Shown here piece after piece: positions 35,992-47,320 of a DNA stretch of 64,000 nt (positions within the stretch are counted from its first letter, which is position 1; the number at the start of each line of letters is the position of its first letter). The notes under the pieces are model-generated. The model saw only the letters and a list, made by a program, of their open reading frames with translations. It was not told where the DNA came from and ran no database searches. Origin of the DNA: Pseudomonadota bacterium (lineage in GTDB: Bacteria > Pseudomonadota > Gammaproteobacteria > Burkholderiales > Rhodocyclaceae); contig JAFEFC010000016.1 of assembly GCA_018240785.1 (NCBI GenBank), positions 62,001 through 126,000 of the forward strand, written 5' to 3'. The position numbers and the translations under genes are program-made.

Positions 35992-37320
35992 TCAGGGTCT
36001 GGCCGCGAACGGATTTTGCGTGGTCCGGAACTGAATCCGCAAGGGCGTGCCCTGCAGCTTGAACACCTCAATGAAGCTGCGCTCGAGATAGCGCACGTAC
36101 GAGGCGGGGATGTCGTCGAGCGCGTTGCCGTGGATCACGATGACCGGCGGATTCATGCCGCCCTGGTGCGCATAGCGCAGCTTGGGCCGCGCCAGCCCGC
36201 TGCGCGGCGGCGCCTGGCGTGCGACGGCGGCCTGCAGCGCGCGCGTCAGGCGCGGCGTCGCCAGGTTGGCGGTCGCCGCCGCATAGGCCGCATCGACCGA
36301 CTTCAGCAAAGAGCCGATGCCCGAAGACTTGAGGGCAGAGATCTCGTGGAAGCGGGCAAAAGACAGGAACGCGAGCTTGCGCGAAACGTCGAGCTTGAGC
36401 CGTTCGCGCCGGTAATCGTCCACCGCGTCCCATTTGTTGATCGCCACCACCAGCGCGCGACCGGCCTCCAGCACGAAGCCGGCGATGTGTGCGTCCTGCT
36501 CCGAGATGTCCTGCGCGGCATCGAGCACCAGCACGACCACGTTGGCCTCCTGGATGGCCTGCAGGGTCTTGATCACGGAGAATTTCTCGACGGCCTCGAA
36601 GACCTTGCCGCGCCGCCGCAGGCCGGCGGTGTCGATCAGCGTGTAGCGCTTGCCGCCACGCTCGAAGGGGATGGAGATCGCGTCACGCGTCGTGCCGGGC
36701 ATGTCGAAGGCGATCACGCGCTCCTCGCCGAGCAGCGTGTTGACCAGCGTGGACTTGCCGACGTTGGGACGGCCGACGATGGCGACCCGGGGGCCTTCGT
36801 CCTCCGCGCCCTCGGCTTCCTCGTCGTGCGCGAAAGGCGCCAGCACCAGCTCGACGAGCTGCTTCACGCCGTCGCCATGCGCTGCCGAAACCGCCAGCGG
36901 GTCACCGAACCCGAGCGCGTGAAAATCGGCCGCGACGGTGGCGCGATCCAGGCCCTCGGCCTTATTGACGACGACATGCACCGGACGCCCGGCGCGACGC
37001 AGCCGCGCGGCGATCTGCTCGTCGTGCGGGGTGCGTCCTGCACGGCCATCGACGAGGAACATCAGCACGTCGGCCTCGGCAATTGCCTGCTCGGCCTGGC
37101 GCGCCATCTCGTGCATGATGCCGTCCTTGGCGACGGGATCGAAGCCGGCCGTGTCGACCACCAGGTAGTCACGGTCGCCGACGCGGCCGATGCCGTAGTG
37201 GCGGTCGCGGGTCAGGCCCGGCTGATCGGCGACGAGCGCATCCCGAGTCCGGGTGAGCCGGTTGAACAGGGTCGACTTGCCGACATTGGGCCTGCCGACG
37301 AGGACGATGGTGGGTTTCAC
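35992..37320 (-). CDS. der: Ribosome biogenesis GTPase Der (EngA)
   Basis: A 442-residue protein with two tandem G domains ([12 protein letters not shown] at about 8-19 and [12 protein letters not shown] near 185) and a C-terminal KH-like domain. It is needed for 50S subunit maturation. The start is a GTG at 37320. It follows bamB by 15 bases in the conserved hisS-yfgM-bamB-der order. Confidence 0.96.
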   Translation of the reverse strand: MKPTIVLVGRPNVGKSTLFNRLTRTRDALVADQPGLTRDRHYGIGRVGDRDYLVVDTAGFDPVAKDGIMHEMARQAEQAIAEADVLMFLVDGRAGRTPHDEQIAARLRRAGRPVHVVVNKAEGLDRATVAADFHALGFGDPLAVSAAHGDGVKQLVELVLAPFAHDEEAEGAEDEGPRVAIVGRPNVGKSTLVNTLLGEERVIAFDMPGTTRDAISIPFERGGKRYTLIDTAGLRRRGKVFEAVEKFSVIKTLQAIQEANVVVLVLDAAQDISEQDAHIAGFVLEAGRALVVAINKWDAVDDYRRERLKLDVSRKLAFLSFARFHEISALKSSGIGSLLKSVDAAYAAATANLATPRLTRALQAAVARQAPPRSGLARPKLRYAHQGGMNPPVIVIHGNALDDIPASYVRYLERSFIEVFKLQGTPLRIQFRTTQNPFAARP

Positions 37321-37335
37321 GACGGGATCTTCGCC

Positions 37336-38484
37336 TCAGCGCAGTTCATAAGCGGTGATGCGGCCGTCCAGGCTCTGCACCACGAAACCGGTGCCCTGCG
37401 CACGCGGGGCAGCGACGATGGCGCTGCTGTCGGCACGGTCACGTGCCGCGAACGCGCCCGAGTCGCGCGCCAGCACATGGACGAAGCCCTGTGCATCCCC
37501 CACGACGACGTTGTCGCCGACCAGCAGCGGGCGCGTCACGCCGCGCCGCGCAAGGCCATCCTGCTTCCATGCGCTGGCACCGCTGTACACGTCGAGCGCA
37601 TTCACCGCGTCGCGATCGTCGGTGATCACCGCAAAGCGGGTGTCGCGATCCATCCCCACGCTGCTCGAGATCTCGCGCGACCACAGGGCGTTGCCATTGC
37701 CAGCGTCGAAGCAGGCCGCGCGCCCCTGGTAGGCCACTGCGCACACTTCACGCCGCGTCGTGACCGGCGTGCCGACCACATCCGCCACACGCTCGAGCTC
37801 GGTCGCACCACGCGGCGCGGCGACCGTGAGCTCGGTGATCGCGCCACCGTTGGCGAGGCTGATCACGCCCAGCTTGCCACCGGGAAAACCGGCCAGCACC
37901 ACGCCGCCCTCGATCACGACGCCGGCATGGCTGCGCAGGGCGAGCGACGGGTTGCTGCGCGTGTACACCCAGCGCCGCCCGCCATCGCCGGCATTGAGGG
38001 CGAACAGGCGATGATCGGAAGTGCGCACGACGACGACGTCGCCGCTCACCGCCGGCGGGGCCAGCACCTCGGCGCCAATGGCGCTGCGCCAGCGCTCCTT
38101 GCCGGTCTGCGCGTCAAACGCGACGACCTTGCCGTCCACCGTCACCACCACGGCCAGCGTGGCATCCGCACCCACGCCGGCGGAGAGTTCGGGCGCGCGC
38201 GCGCGCCACACCGCCCGCCCGTTCTCGAAGCGGGCGACGTCACCATTGCGCGCCGCCGCATAGACCGTGTCACCCACCACGGCGGGCTGGAAGACATAAT
38301 TGCCCGCCTTGCCGATGTTCGCTTCCCACACCGGCACGATCTTCGCCGTGGGCTTGAAATCGACCAGAGGTGCAGGCTTGGGGGCGCTGCTGGCAAAGGG
38401 ATTGAGGGATGACAGGGACGAGCATCCGGTGGCCAGCACGATCGCGGCCACCACAGGAACGGCACGCAGCATGAAGGGTTTCAT
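37336..38484 (-). CDS. bamB: Outer membrane assembly lipoprotein BamB
   Basis: A 382-residue lipoprotein of the BAM complex. The signal peptide ends in the lipobox LATGC (Cys21). An eight-bladed beta-propeller of PQQ-like/WD repeats follows (for example WRARAPELSAGVGAD, GKERWRSAIGAEVLAPPAV, WSREISSSVGMDRD). Despite the repeat name it does not bind PQQ. It comes three bases after yfgM. Confidence 0.95.
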   Translation of the reverse strand: MKPFMLRAVPVVAAIVLATGCSSLSSLNPFASSAPKPAPLVDFKPTAKIVPVWEANIGKAGNYVFQPAVVGDTVYAAARNGDVARFENGRAVWRARAPELSAGVGADATLAVVVTVDGKVVAFDAQTGKERWRSAIGAEVLAPPAVSGDVVVVRTSDHRLFALNAGDGGRRWVYTRSNPSLALRSHAGVVIEGGVVLAGFPGGKLGVISLANGGAITELTVAAPRGATELERVADVVGTPVTTRREVCAVAYQGRAACFDAGNGNALWSREISSSVGMDRDTRFAVITDDRDAVNALDVYSGASAWKQDGLARRGVTRPLLVGDNVVVGDAQGFVHVLARDSGAFAARDRADSSAIVAAPRAQGTGFVVQSLDGRITAYELR

Positions 38485-38487
38485 CGA

Positions 38488-39132
38488 TCAGCCCTCGAGG
38501 GATTCAAGTTTCAGGCGCACCACTTCGCGCAGGGTCGTCCCCTGCCCGTCGCCCGCCGACAAGGCATCGATCGCGGCCTGGTAGGCCGCGCGCGCTTCTG
38601 CCGGCTTGCCTTGCGCGGCAAGCACATCGCCGCGCAGGTCGGCAAAGCGCGCCTTGTAAGCAGCGACGGGGGCGGGCTCCAGCTTCGCCAGCGCGCCGTC
38701 GAGCTCGCCCTTCTGCAGCAGCACTGCCCCAAGGCGCAGGCGCGCGAGATCGCGCAGCGCCGGATCCTTGCCCTTGTCGGCCGCCCACTCGAGCTGCAGG
38801 CGGGCGTTGTCGAGTTCACCCTTGTCGAACTGCAGGCCCGCCGCCAGCAGGGCGCCGAGCTGCGCGTAGGTGGTGCCGCCCTGCTTGTCGATGAGCTGGC
38901 CCGCGGCGTCGCGCGCGCGCTGCGCGTCCTGCCGCTGCACCGCCTGCTCGACGGCGAAATACATGGCGCTGGCCTCGGCCGCATTGCGGTTCTGGTACCA
39001 CTGCCAGCCCTGCCAGCCCACCGCCGCCAGGGCTGCGATCGTGGCCAGCGTCGTCACCAGGTTGCCGTACTGGGTCCACCACGCCTTGAGTTCGGAAATC
39101 TGTTCCTGTTCCTCCAGGTCATACACCGCCAT
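38488..39132 (-). CDS. yfgM: YfgM-type tetratricopeptide membrane protein
   Basis: A 214-residue protein with a cytoplasmic N-terminus ([19 protein letters not shown]), one membrane helix (about 23-42) and periplasmic TPR-like repeats. E. coli YfgM binds the Sec translocon and PpiD and also affects the Rcs response. The ATG at 39132 is chosen because it gives the family's acidic start; it overlaps the end of hisS by 14 bases. Confidence 0.92.
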   Translation of the reverse strand: MAVYDLEEQEQISELKAWWTQYGNLVTTLATIAALAAVGWQGWQWYQNRNAAEASAMYFAVEQAVQRQDAQRARDAAGQLIDKQGGTTYAQLGALLAAGLQFDKGELDNARLQLEWAADKGKDPALRDLARLRLGAVLLQKGELDGALAKLEPAPVAAYKARFADLRGDVLAAQGKPAEARAAYQAAIDALSAGDGQGTTLREVVRLKLESLEG

Positions 39133-40447
39133 CGCGCGCCCCCTCGTCAAAATCGTCTTCGTCTTCGTCTTGTTCGCTGAACATCAGCATCGCCAGCGTC
39201 TCGGGCAGGGCCTCGAGCGCCACGCGCTGCTGCGCCCCAGGCCCGCGCAACGGCTTGATGCCGACCTCGCCCGCAGCCGCCTCGTCCTCGCCGATCACCA
39301 GCGCCACCGCGGCACCACTGCCGTCGGCCTTCTTCATTTGCGACTTGAAGCTGCCGCCACCGCAATGCAGCACCGCGTCGAAACCGTGCTCGCGCAAGGT
39401 CTCGGCCGCGCGGAAGGCGAGGCGTTGCGCCGCGCCCCCCATGTGCACGACATACACGTCGGGAATGGCGCGCTCGGGCTCTGCGCCGCTCTCACGCCAC
39501 AGCGCGAGCAGGCGCTCCACGCCCATCGCGAAACCTGCCGCCGGCTGCGGCTTGCCACCGAGCTGCGCGACCAGCCCGTCGTAGCGGCCACCCGCGCACA
39601 CCGTGCCCTGGGCGCCCAGCCGCGTGGTGACCCACTCGAACACAGTGCGGTTGTAGTAATCCAGACCGCGCACCAGGCGATGGTTGATGCGGTAGGGAAT
39701 GCCGGCATCCTTGAGGAAGAGCTGCACGGCATCGAAGTGCGCACGAGACTCTTCGCCGAGGTAATCGGCCAGGCGCGGCGCCGCTTCGACGATGGCCTGC
39801 AGTTCGGGATTCTTGGTGTCCAGGATGCGCAGCGGGTTGGTGTAGAGACGGCGCTTGCCGTCCTCGTCCAGGCGCTCGCGGTGCTGCTCCAGGTAGGCGA
39901 TGAGCGCCGCGCGGTGGGCGGCGCGCTCCTCCGCAGAGCCGAGCGAATTCAGCTCGAGCGACACGTCCTCGAGGCCGAGCACCTCCCACAGCCGCGCGCA
40001 CATCAGGATGTGCTCGGCATCGATGTCGGGGCCGTCGAAGCCCAGCGCCTCCACGCCGATCTGGTGGAACTGGCGATAGCGTCCCTTCTGCGGACGCTCG
40101 TGGCGGAACATCGGCCCCTGGTAGTAGAGGCGCTGCGGCCCATGGCCGGCCACCAGGTTGTGCTGGATGGCAGCGCGCACGCAGGATGCGGTGCCTTCGG
40201 GGCGCAGCGTCAGGTGCTCGCCGTTCAGCGCGTCCTCGAAGGAATACATCTCCTTCTCGACGATATCGGTGACTTCGCCGATCGCGCGCTTGAAGAGCGG
40301 CGTCGGCTCGACGATGGGCATGCGGATCGGGCGGTAGCCGTAGCTGCGCAGCCAGTCGCGCACGATGTCCTCGAAGTGTTCCCAGATCTCGGCCTCGTCG
40401 GGCAGGATGTCGTTCATCCCGCGCACGGCCTGCAATGTCAGACTCAT
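39119..40447 (-). CDS. hisS: Histidyl-tRNA synthetase
   Basis: A 442-residue class II aminoacyl-tRNA synthetase. Motif 2 ([20 protein letters not shown]), the histidine-specific [14 protein letters not shown] and motif 3 ([12 protein letters not shown]) are present, then the anticodon-binding domain. Normal length. It overlaps yfgM by 14 bases and lies 44 bases after ispG. Confidence 0.97.
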   Translation of the reverse strand: MSLTLQAVRGMNDILPDEAEIWEHFEDIVRDWLRSYGYRPIRMPIVEPTPLFKRAIGEVTDIVEKEMYSFEDALNGEHLTLRPEGTASCVRAAIQHNLVAGHGPQRLYYQGPMFRHERPQKGRYRQFHQIGVEALGFDGPDIDAEHILMCARLWEVLGLEDVSLELNSLGSAEERAAHRAALIAYLEQHRERLDEDGKRRLYTNPLRILDTKNPELQAIVEAAPRLADYLGEESRAHFDAVQLFLKDAGIPYRINHRLVRGLDYYNRTVFEWVTTRLGAQGTVCAGGRYDGLVAQLGGKPQPAAGFAMGVERLLALWRESGAEPERAIPDVYVVHMGGAAQRLAFRAAETLREHGFDAVLHCGGGSFKSQMKKADGSGAAVALVIGEDEAAAGEVGIKPLRGPGAQQRVALEALPETLAMLMFSEQDEDEDDFDEGARDGGV

Positions 40448-40491
40448 CGGTGATACGTCTTGTGTGATCGCGTTGTCGTTCCGGGCGGTGC

Positions 40492-41754
40492 TCAGCCCGC
40501 CTTCTTCACATACTTGGTGGCCACGTAGTCGTCGACGATGGCGCGGAACTCGGCGGCGATGTTGTCGCCGCGCAGCGTGACCGTCTTGACGCCATCCACG
40601 AACACCGGCGCCGCCGGTGTCTCGCCGGTGCCCGGCAGCGAGATGCCGATGTTGGCATGCTTGCTCTCACCCGGGCCATTGACGATGCAGCCCATCACCG
40701 CCAGCGTCATGTTCTCGACGCCGTCGTACTGCTCGCGCCAGACCGGCATCTGCGCGCGGACATAGTCCTGGATGCCGGACGCCAGCTCCTGGAAGTAGGT
40801 GCTGGTGGTGCGCCCGCAGCCCGGGCAGGCGGTGACCATGGGCGTGAACGCGCGCAGGCCCATCGTCTGCAGGATCTCCTGCGCAACCACCACTTCCTGC
40901 GTGCGGCTGCCGCCGGGTTCGGGCGTGAGCGAAATGCGGATCGTGTCGCCGATGCCTTCCTGCAGCAGCACCGCCAGCGCCGCAGTGGATGCGACGATGC
41001 CCTTGCTGCCCATGCCGGCCTCGGTGAGGCCGAGGTGCAGCGGATAGTCGCAGCGCCGGGCGAGATCGCGATACACCGCAATCAGGTCCTGCACGCTCGA
41101 CACCTTGGCCGACAGGATGATGCTGTCGCCCGGCAGGCCGTACTCCTCGGCCTTGGCCGCGGACTCCAGCGCCGACACGACCAGCGCTTCGCGCATCACT
41201 GCACCGGCGTCGCGCGGCTCGGCCAGCGTCGCATTCTCGTCCATGATGCGGGCGAGCACCGATTGGTCCAGGCTGCCCCAGTTCACGCCGATGCGCACCG
41301 GCTTGTCGTACTTGCAGGCGATGTCGACGATGGCGGCGAACTGCGGATCGCGCTTGCTGCCGGCGCCGACGTTGCCGGGGTTGATGCGCAGCTTGGCGAG
41401 CGCCTCGGCGCAGGCCGGATACTTCGCCAGCAGCGTGTGGCCGTTGTAGTGGAAGTCACCCACCAGCGGCACATCCAAGTTGAGCGCCAGCAGGCGGTCG
41501 CGGATGTGCGGCACCGCGCGCGCCGCTTCCTCGTTGTTCACCGTGATGCGCACGATCTCCGAGCCGGCTCGCGCGAGTTCGGCCACCTGCATCGCAGTGC
41601 CGAGCACGTCGGCAGTGTCGGTGTTGGTCATCGACTGCACCACCACCGGCGCGCCCCCGCCGACGCGCACGCAGCCAATCCTTACCTGTCGCGTGAGCCG
41701 CCGCGGCGACGGGCCCGCCAGAAAACCATCGTTCGTCATTGAGCTGTCCATCAT
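40492..41754 (-). CDS. ispG: 4-hydroxy-3-methylbut-2-en-1-yl diphosphate synthase
   Basis: A 420-residue IspG (GcpE), a 4Fe-4S enzyme of the non-mevalonate isoprenoid pathway. It has the N-terminal TIM-barrel segment ([14 protein letters not shown]) and the C-terminal cluster motif CPGCGRTTS with a further Cys in [17 protein letters not shown]. The start ATGATG overlaps the rodZ stop (ATGA); ATG at 41751 or 41739 are alternatives. Confidence 0.96.
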   Translation of the reverse strand: MMDSSMTNDGFLAGPSPRRLTRQVRIGCVRVGGGAPVVVQSMTNTDTADVLGTAMQVAELARAGSEIVRITVNNEEAARAVPHIRDRLLALNLDVPLVGDFHYNGHTLLAKYPACAEALAKLRINPGNVGAGSKRDPQFAAIVDIACKYDKPVRIGVNWGSLDQSVLARIMDENATLAEPRDAGAVMREALVVSALESAAKAEEYGLPGDSIILSAKVSSVQDLIAVYRDLARRCDYPLHLGLTEAGMGSKGIVASTAALAVLLQEGIGDTIRISLTPEPGGSRTQEVVVAQEILQTMGLRAFTPMVTACPGCGRTTSTYFQELASGIQDYVRAQMPVWREQYDGVENMTLAVMGCIVNGPGESKHANIGISLPGTGETPAAPVFVDGVKTVTLRGDNIAAEFRAIVDDYVATKYVKKAG

Positions 41755-42683
41755 TGCAGTTTCAGGCGCGCGACCGTGCCCTTGATGTGCGGCGCCAGAT
41801 CCACCGGCTGGCCGTCGCGCTCCAGGCTCACCTGCGCAGCATTGCCGATGACCAGGGCGAAGGGCGGACGACCCTGCACGTTGCGCGTGCTGCCGGGCGT
41901 GCTGGTGCCCGAATAGACGATGGCACCGGCAGCATCGCGCACCTCCATCCACGACTGGCCTGCAAAGCGGAATGCGAGCTGACTGCCACCGGGCGCGAGC
42001 GCTTCTGCCGCCGGCTCGACCGGAGCGGCCAGAGCCCCTCCTGCGGCCGGTGCGGGCGGCACCGCTGCGCCAGCTGGCGCCGCCGCGGCAGGGGTCGGGG
42101 GCGCTGGCGGCACGGATACGGGGGCCGCCGCAACAGGCATGGCGGATGACGCGGGCGCGTCGGCCACCGTCGGCGCAGCACCTGCCTCCGGCGTCGGCGC
42201 TGGCGCGACCGGCGGCACGCTCACCTCGGCCATCTGCTGCGGCGGCGCGGTATCGAACCAGTCGAAATACCAGCCGCCGAGCACGGCAACGAGCAGTACC
42301 GCGGCGATGATGCCCGCCGGCACGGCGCTGGCGCGTCGGCGCCCGCCCACGGGCAGATCCCCTGCCGCATTGCTGACCGGCGAGAGGTCGACCTGCGTGT
42401 TGCCCAGCGCCGCTTCCACGTCGGCGAGCAGTGGCGCGGGATCGAGGTTCAGGTAGCGCGCGTAATTGCGCATGAAGCCGCGCACGAAGGCCAACCCCGG
42501 CAGGGCCTCGTAACGCCCGCCTTCGAGCGCCTCGACCTGGCGCGGGGCCAGCTTCAGCGCCAGCGACACTTCGTTGATGGACTCGCCCCGCATCTCGCGC
42601 ACCTGGCGCAAACGCGCGCCGGCAGACAGGGCGCCCCCTTCGACGGTCGGCGGGGACGCGGAATCGACCTGCATGCTGCTCAC
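41751..42683 (-). CDS. rodZ: Cytoskeleton protein RodZ
   Basis: A 310-residue bitopic protein. A cytoplasmic HTH of the Xre type (about 25-95) binds MreB. A basic stretch GGRRRAS and one membrane helix (about 120-140) follow, then a long Ala/Pro-rich periplasmic linker (about 150-235) and a C-terminal beta domain (about 235-310). It links MreB filaments to the elongation machinery. The GTG start overlaps the pilW stop (GTGA) and has AAGGAAG ahead. Confidence 0.92.
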   Translation of the reverse strand: MSSMQVDSASPPTVEGGALSAGARLRQVREMRGESINEVSLALKLAPRQVEALEGGRYEALPGLAFVRGFMRNYARYLNLDPAPLLADVEAALGNTQVDLSPVSNAAGDLPVGGRRRASAVPAGIIAAVLLVAVLGGWYFDWFDTAPPQQMAEVSVPPVAPAPTPEAGAAPTVADAPASSAMPVAAAPVSVPPAPPTPAAAAPAGAAVPPAPAAGGALAAPVEPAAEALAPGGSQLAFRFAGQSWMEVRDAAGAIVYSGTSTPGSTRNVQGRPPFALVIGNAAQVSLERDGQPVDLAPHIKGTVARLKLQ

Positions 42684-43486
42684 TCGTACTTCCCTTGCAT
42701 CAAGGATTGGAACTCGGGCGAATCACCGAAACGCCCGCGCAACTGCGACTCGTAGCTCGCCGCCGCCTCGCGGTTGCCCAGCCGGCGCTCGGTGCGCAGC
42801 CCCAGCCATACCGACTCGGCCGTCGGCGACATCTGCTGATGCAGCCGCACCAGGCGGTTGCGCGCCAGCTCATAGTCGCCGCGGCGATAGGCGATCTCGG
42901 CAAGCTGCAGCATCGCCTGGCCGTTCTGCGGATCGAGCTCGAGAGCGCGCAGGAACTGCTGTTCGGCCGCCGCCACCTCGTTCAGCCGCAGGTGGCACAG
43001 CCCGGCATTGGTCAGCGGACGCGCCGCAAAGCGGTTGTAGGGATTGCGCGCGGCGGCAGACAGCCGTGCCAGCCCGTCGCGCTCCTGCCCCTGCGTGCAC
43101 AGGAACCAGCCGTAGCTGTTGTTGAAGTCGGGGTCGCCCGGCGCGGCGCGCAGGGCTTGCTCGAAGTTGGCGCGCGCCGCCGCGGTCTCGCCCAGCATCA
43201 TGTAGACGAGACCCATCGCGTGATACGCCGGGGCATAACCGGCGACGTTGCTCATCGCGATCTGCGCCTCGTCGAGCGCGACGTCGAAACGCCCCAGCTC
43301 GAAGTAGGCCATGGCAAGGTCGACGTGGTTGCGGGCGCGCGTCTCCGCCTCGCCCACCGGCGACTGATCGGCGAGCGGCCGACCGATGCTGGCCACCTCG
43401 GTACCTCCCGAGCCCGGCACGGTGGCGCACCCCGCGAGCAGCGCGGCCACGAGCGTCGCGCACAGCAGCGCCGCCTTGCGCATCAT
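42680..43486 (-). CDS. pilW: Type IV pilus biogenesis lipoprotein PilW (PilF), TPR
   Basis: A 268-residue lipoprotein with lipobox LLAGC (Cys20) and about six TPR repeats. It is the pilotin needed for outer-membrane insertion of the PilQ secretin. The position between rlmN and rodZ is conserved in beta- and gammaproteobacteria. It overlaps rlmN and rodZ by four bases each, so the three genes are co-translated. Confidence 0.93.
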   Translation of the reverse strand: MMRKAALLCATLVAALLAGCATVPGSGGTEVASIGRPLADQSPVGEAETRARNHVDLAMAYFELGRFDVALDEAQIAMSNVAGYAPAYHAMGLVYMMLGETAAARANFEQALRAAPGDPDFNNSYGWFLCTQGQERDGLARLSAAARNPYNRFAARPLTNAGLCHLRLNEVAAAEQQFLRALELDPQNGQAMLQLAEIAYRRGDYELARNRLVRLHQQMSPTAESVWLGLRTERRLGNREAAASYESQLRGRFGDSPEFQSLMQGKYE

Positions 43487-44619
43487 CGACGAATCTCCAT
43501 GTCCTGTTTCAGACGCAACACGCGCCGGGTCTTGTCCTGGACCTGGCCGGCGAGCTGGCCGCAGGCCGCATCGACGTCATCGCCGCGCGTCTTGCGCGTG
43601 GTGGTGACGATGCCGGCGTCAATCAGGATACCGGCAAAGCGGCGGATGCGTTCCGCCGGCGAGCGCAGGAAACCCGAATTCGGGAACGGATTGAAAGGTA
43701 TAAGGTTGAACTTGCAGGGCACGTCGCGGACAAGCGCGACCAGCTCGCGCGCGTGCGCGTCGCTGTCATTGACGCCGTCGAGCATGACGTACTCGAATGT
43801 CACGAAGTCGCGCGGCGCACGCTCGAGGTAGCGCTGACAGGCGGCCATCAGTTCGCGCAAGGGGTACTTCTGGTTGATCGGCACCAGGCGGTCGCGCAGT
43901 GCATCGTTGGACGCATGCAGCGATACCGCGAGGGCCACCGGACATTCGTCGCGCAGGCGGTCCATCGCCGGCACGATGCCGGAGGTCGACACCGTGACGC
44001 GACGCCGCGACAGGCCGTATGCGTGGTCGTCGAGCATCAGGCGCAGCGCGGTGACGACGTTGTCGAAGTTGGCCAGCGGTTCGCCCATGCCCATCATCAC
44101 CACGTTGCTGATGATGCGGCCGTTGTCCTTCTCGCCGGCCTCGAGGTCCGTGGCTTGATCGCGAGCTGCACCGAGCAGTTTGTTGGCCAGCCACAACTGG
44201 CCGATGATCTCGGCCGCCGACAGATTGCGGTTGAAGCCCTGCTTGCCGGTGGAGCAGAACGCGCAATCCAGCGCGCAGCCCGCCTGCGACGACACGCACA
44301 GCGTGCCGCGGTTGGTTTCGGGGATGAACACGGTCTCGACCGCATTGGCGTTGCCCACGTCGAGCAGCCACTTGCGCGTGCCGTCGGCGGAGATCGAATC
44401 GCGCACCGGCACCGGCGGGCGGATCACGGCGATCTCCTTCAACTTCGCACGCAGCGACTTGGCGACGTCGGTCATCGCATCGAAATCGTCACAGCCTTCG
44501 TGGTGCATCCAGCGCATCACCTGGCGCGCGCGGAACGGCTTCTCGCCCAGCCCGGCGAACCAGGCGACGAGACCGTCGACGTCGAAATCGAGCAGATTGA
44601 CCGGATTGGATGTGCTCAT
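43483..44619 (-). CDS. rlmN: Dual-specificity 23S rRNA/tRNA A2 methyltransferase RlmN
   Basis: A 378-residue radical SAM enzyme methylating C2 of A2503 in 23S rRNA and A37 in tRNAs. The cluster motif is [14 protein letters not shown], and [12 protein letters not shown] binds SAM. The C-terminal catalytic Cys lies in DVDAACGQL. The ATG at 44619 gives the family start ([13 protein letters not shown]); an open upstream extension is ignored. Confidence 0.96.
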   Translation of the reverse strand: MSTSNPVNLLDFDVDGLVAWFAGLGEKPFRARQVMRWMHHEGCDDFDAMTDVAKSLRAKLKEIAVIRPPVPVRDSISADGTRKWLLDVGNANAVETVFIPETNRGTLCVSSQAGCALDCAFCSTGKQGFNRNLSAAEIIGQLWLANKLLGAARDQATDLEAGEKDNGRIISNVVMMGMGEPLANFDNVVTALRLMLDDHAYGLSRRRVTVSTSGIVPAMDRLRDECPVALAVSLHASNDALRDRLVPINQKYPLRELMAACQRYLERAPRDFVTFEYVMLDGVNDSDAHARELVALVRDVPCKFNLIPFNPFPNSGFLRSPAERIRRFAGILIDAGIVTTTRKTRGDDVDAACGQLAGQVQDKTRRVLRLKQDMEIRR

Positions 44620-44671
44620 GCCTGAAACTTCACCTGCTGCAGCGTCTGAACCGTAATGCAAACGGCCCGCA

Positions 44672-44709
44672 CGCGTGTCCCGCGGCGCCAGGGCACCGCG
44701 GGACACGCG
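44672..44709 (-). terminator. Long GC-rich stem-loop between ndk and rlmN
   Basis: Fourteen-base perfect arms CGCGTGTCCCGCGG and CCGCGGGACACGCG with a ten-base loop, 24 bases after the ndk stop. No T-run; it is likely an attenuating terminator or RNA-processing signal between ndk and the rlmN operon. Confidence 0.5.
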
Positions 44710-44733
44710 CGACGGGCCGCCCGAATTGACCGT

Positions 44734-45159
44734 TCAGCGCGAGTAAACGTTCATGCCCGGGAAGAAGAAGGCCACTTCCACCGCGGCCGTCTCGGGGGCG
44801 TCGGAGCCATGCACCGCGTTGGCGTCAATGCTGTCGGCGAAGTCGGCGCGGATCGTGCCCTTGTCGGCCTTCTTCGGGTCGGTGGCGCCCATCAGCTCGC
44901 GGTTCTTGGCGATGGCGTTCTCGCCTTCGAGGCACTGGATCATCACCGGGCCGGAGGTCATGAAGGACACCAGATCCTTGTAGAACGGGCGCTCCTTGTG
45001 CACCGCATAGAACTGGCCGGCTTCCTGCTCGGACAGGTGCACCATCCTGGCGGCGATGATCTTCAGGCCAGCGTCTTCGAAGCGCTGGTAGATCTTGCCG
45101 ATCACGTTCTTGGCGACAGCGTCGGGCTTGATGATGGACAGGGTGCGTTCGATGGCCAT
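44734..45159 (-). CDS. ndk: Nucleoside diphosphate kinase
   Basis: A 141-residue NDK that exchanges terminal phosphates between nucleoside triphosphates and diphosphates. The catalytic His is in [12 protein letters not shown], and the start [15 protein letters not shown] is canonical. A possible -10 (TTAAAAT, minus strand, 45193-45199) lies about 35 bases ahead of the ATG. It heads the ndk-rlmN-pilW-rodZ-ispG-hisS series. Confidence 0.97.
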   Translation of the reverse strand: MAIERTLSIIKPDAVAKNVIGKIYQRFEDAGLKIIAARMVHLSEQEAGQFYAVHKERPFYKDLVSFMTSGPVMIQCLEGENAIAKNRELMGATDPKKADKGTIRADFADSIDANAVHGSDAPETAAVEVAFFFPGMNVYSR

Positions 45160-45241
45160 GGAGAACTCCGGGCAGTGTTTGGGAAAACGTTGGATTTTAA
45201 CAGGTTTTCGCGTCCGCCCGTTGACCGGGCGGACGACGGCC

Positions 45242-45895
45242 TTAGGCGCCGGCGCGCGACGCCTCGCTTCGGTGACGCAGCCAGCCGATGAAGAGCGGCA
45301 TCAGCGACACCGCGATGATGCCCAGGATCACCAGGCTTAGATTGTTCTTGACGATGGGAAGGTTGCCGAACCAGTAGCCGGCCATGACCAGCGGCCCCAC
45401 CCACAGCGCGGCGCCGACCACGTTGAAGGCGAGGAAGCGGCGGTAGTCCATCGTGCCCATGCCCGCGACGAAGGGCGCGAAGGTGCGGATGATGGGCATG
45501 AAGCGGGCGATGATGATCGTCTTGCCGCCGTGCCGCTCGTAGAACTCGTGGGTCTTGTCCAGCGCGCGGCGGTTGAAGAAGCGGCTGTCGGGCCACTGCG
45601 AGATGCGCCCGCCGAAACGCCGGCCGATGCTGTAGTTGAGCGAATCGCCGAGCACCGCGGCAGCGAACAGGACACCGATCAGGATCGCCGGATCCATGCC
45701 GCCGCCCGCCGCCAGCGCGCCCGCGACGAACAGCAGCGAGTCGCCCGGCAGGAAGGGCGTGACCACCAGGCCGGTTTCGCAGAACACGATCAGGAAGAGG
45801 ATGGCGTAGATCCAGTTGCCGTAGCTCGCCAGCAATTCGGCGAGATGGCGATCCACGTGCAGCACGAGATCGATGAAGAAAGCGAGGAATTCCAT
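45242..45895 (-). CDS. DedA family membrane protein
   Basis: A 217-residue polytopic protein of the DedA/SNARE-associated family, members of which have been linked to lipid (undecaprenyl phosphate) flipping and membrane potential. Family marks include [19 protein letters not shown], then a conserved [13 protein letters not shown] and [18 protein letters not shown] with the key Arg residues. It stands between ndk and the TRAP genes with intergenic hairpins on both sides (45211-45235 and 45973-46023). Confidence 0.9.
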   Translation of the reverse strand: MEFLAFFIDLVLHVDRHLAELLASYGNWIYAILFLIVFCETGLVVTPFLPGDSLLFVAGALAAGGGMDPAILIGVLFAAAVLGDSLNYSIGRRFGGRISQWPDSRFFNRRALDKTHEFYERHGGKTIIIARFMPIIRTFAPFVAGMGTMDYRRFLAFNVVGAALWVGPLVMAGYWFGNLPIVKNNLSLVILGIIAVSLMPLFIGWLRHRSEASRAGA

Positions 45896-45972
45896 GAAGC
45901 ATCCGCGGGAAGAAGTCGCGCGATTCTACCCGAGCACCTAAGCGCCTGCCGGCCGCGATACACGACGAAACA

Positions 45973-46023
45973 CCGGAGCCTGAGCGAAACCCGGCGGCCC
46001 CCGGGGTTTCGCTCAGGCTCCGG
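45973..46023 (-). terminator. Long palindromic terminator after dctM
   Basis: Arms of about 22 bases (CCGGAGCCTGAGCGAAACC... and its complement) with one bulge, 14 bases after the dctM stop. On the minus strand it is followed by TGTTTCGTC. The size and symmetry resemble a dispersed palindromic element used as a terminator. Confidence 0.6.
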
Positions 46024-46036
46024 CAGCGCAGCGGAG

Positions 46037-47320
46037 CTACATCATGCCCAGCGTGCGAGGCAGCCACAGCGAGATCACCGGCACATAGGTGACCAGCACC
46101 AGGAACACCAGCATCGACAGCAGCCAGGGCCACACCGCCACCGTGAGTTCGGTGATGCCCATCTTGGTGATGCCGCTGGCCACGTAGAGATTGAGGCCCA
46201 CCGGCGGGTGGCACATGCCCACTTCCATGTTCACCACCATGATGATGCCGAAATGCACCGGATCGATGCCCAGCTTGACCGCGATCGGGAACAGTATCGG
46301 CGCCAGGATCAGCACGATCGAAGACGGCTCCATGAAGTTGCCCGCGATCAGCATCAGGATGTTGGCCATGATCAGGAAGCCGATCATGCCCACGCCGGTG
46401 CCGATCATGAAGTCCGCCATCTGCTGCGGGATGTTCTCGTGCGTCAGCAGGAAGGAGAACAGCACCGCGTTGGTGATGATGTAGAGCAGCATCGCGCTCA
46501 TGTTGGCCGAGTTCAGCAGCACCTTGGGCACGTCCTTCATGCTCAGGTCCCGGTACACGAACACCGCGACGAAGAAGGCATACACCGCGCTCATGGCCGC
46601 CGCCTCGGTGGGCGTGAAGATGCCGGTGTAGATGCCGCCCATCACCACCACGATCAGGAACAGGCCCCAGGCCGAGTCCTTGAACGCCTTCGCGCGTTGC
46701 ACCCAGCTCGCCCTGGGCTGGCGCGGGTAGCCGAACTTGCGCGCGCGGTTCCAGGTCGTGAAGCCGAGGAATGCCGCAAGCAGGATGCCGGGCACGACAC
46801 CCGCCATGAACAGGGCTCCCACCGAGGTGTTGGTCGACACCGAGTACATCACCATCACGATCGAGGGCGGGATCAGGATGCCGAGCGCACCCGAGGTGGC
46901 GATGACGCCGGCGCCGAACTTGTTCGGGAACCCCTGCTTCACCATTGCCGGCAGCAGGATGGCGCCGATCGCCACCACCGTTGCCGGGCTCGACCCAGAC
47001 ACCGCGGCGAACAGCGCGCACGCCATCACGCCGCCCAGGCCCAACCCGCCATGCCAGTGCCCGACCATCGAGGTGGCGAAATTGATCATGCGCCGCGCCA
47101 CCCCGCCATGGGTGAGGAAGTTGCCCGCGAGGATGAAGAACGGGATCGCCATGATTTCGAACTTCTCGATGCCGGTGAACAGCTTCAGCGCGACCGACTC
47201 GATCGGCACCTGCGTCATCGTGAACAGGAAGGTCAGCACGGTGAGGCCGAGCGAGATCGAGATCGGCATGCCGGTGAGCATCAGCACCAGCAGCAGGACG
47301 AAGATGATGGCGGCGCTCAT
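46037..47320 (-). CDS. dctM: TRAP dicarboxylate transporter, large permease subunit
   Basis: A 427-residue TRAP-T large subunit with about 12 membrane helices. It carries the family's signatures (MAIPFFILAGNFLTHGGVARRM, VSGSSPATVVAIG, ILIPPSIVMVMYSV and MEVGMCHPPVGLNLYVASG). Driven by a sodium or proton gradient, it imports the C4-dicarboxylate delivered by DctP. It overlaps dctQ by four bases (ATGA). Confidence 0.95.
   Translation of the reverse strand: MSAAIIFVLLLVLMLTGMPISISLGLTVLTFLFTMTQVPIESVALKLFTGIEKFEIMAIPFFILAGNFLTHGGVARRMINFATSMVGHWHGGLGLGGVMACALFAAVSGSSPATVVAIGAILLPAMVKQGFPNKFGAGVIATSGALGILIPPSIVMVMYSVSTNTSVGALFMAGVVPGILLAAFLGFTTWNRARKFGYPRQPRASWVQRAKAFKDSAWGLFLIVVVMGGIYTGIFTPTEAAAMSAVYAFFVAVFVYRDLSMKDVPKVLLNSANMSAMLLYIITNAVLFSFLLTHENIPQQMADFMIGTGVGMIGFLIMANILMLIAGNFMEPSSIVLILAPILFPIAVKLGIDPVHFGIIMVVNMEVGMCHPPVGLNLYVASGITKMGITELTVAVWPWLLSMLVFLVLVTYVPVISLWLPRTLGMM

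Noticed and set aside
37336-38484. bamB as a PQQ-dependent enzyme linked to the pqq cluster
   Set aside because: Its propeller repeats are called PQQ-like, but the protein has a lipobox, BAM-complex neighbours and no dehydrogenase motifs.
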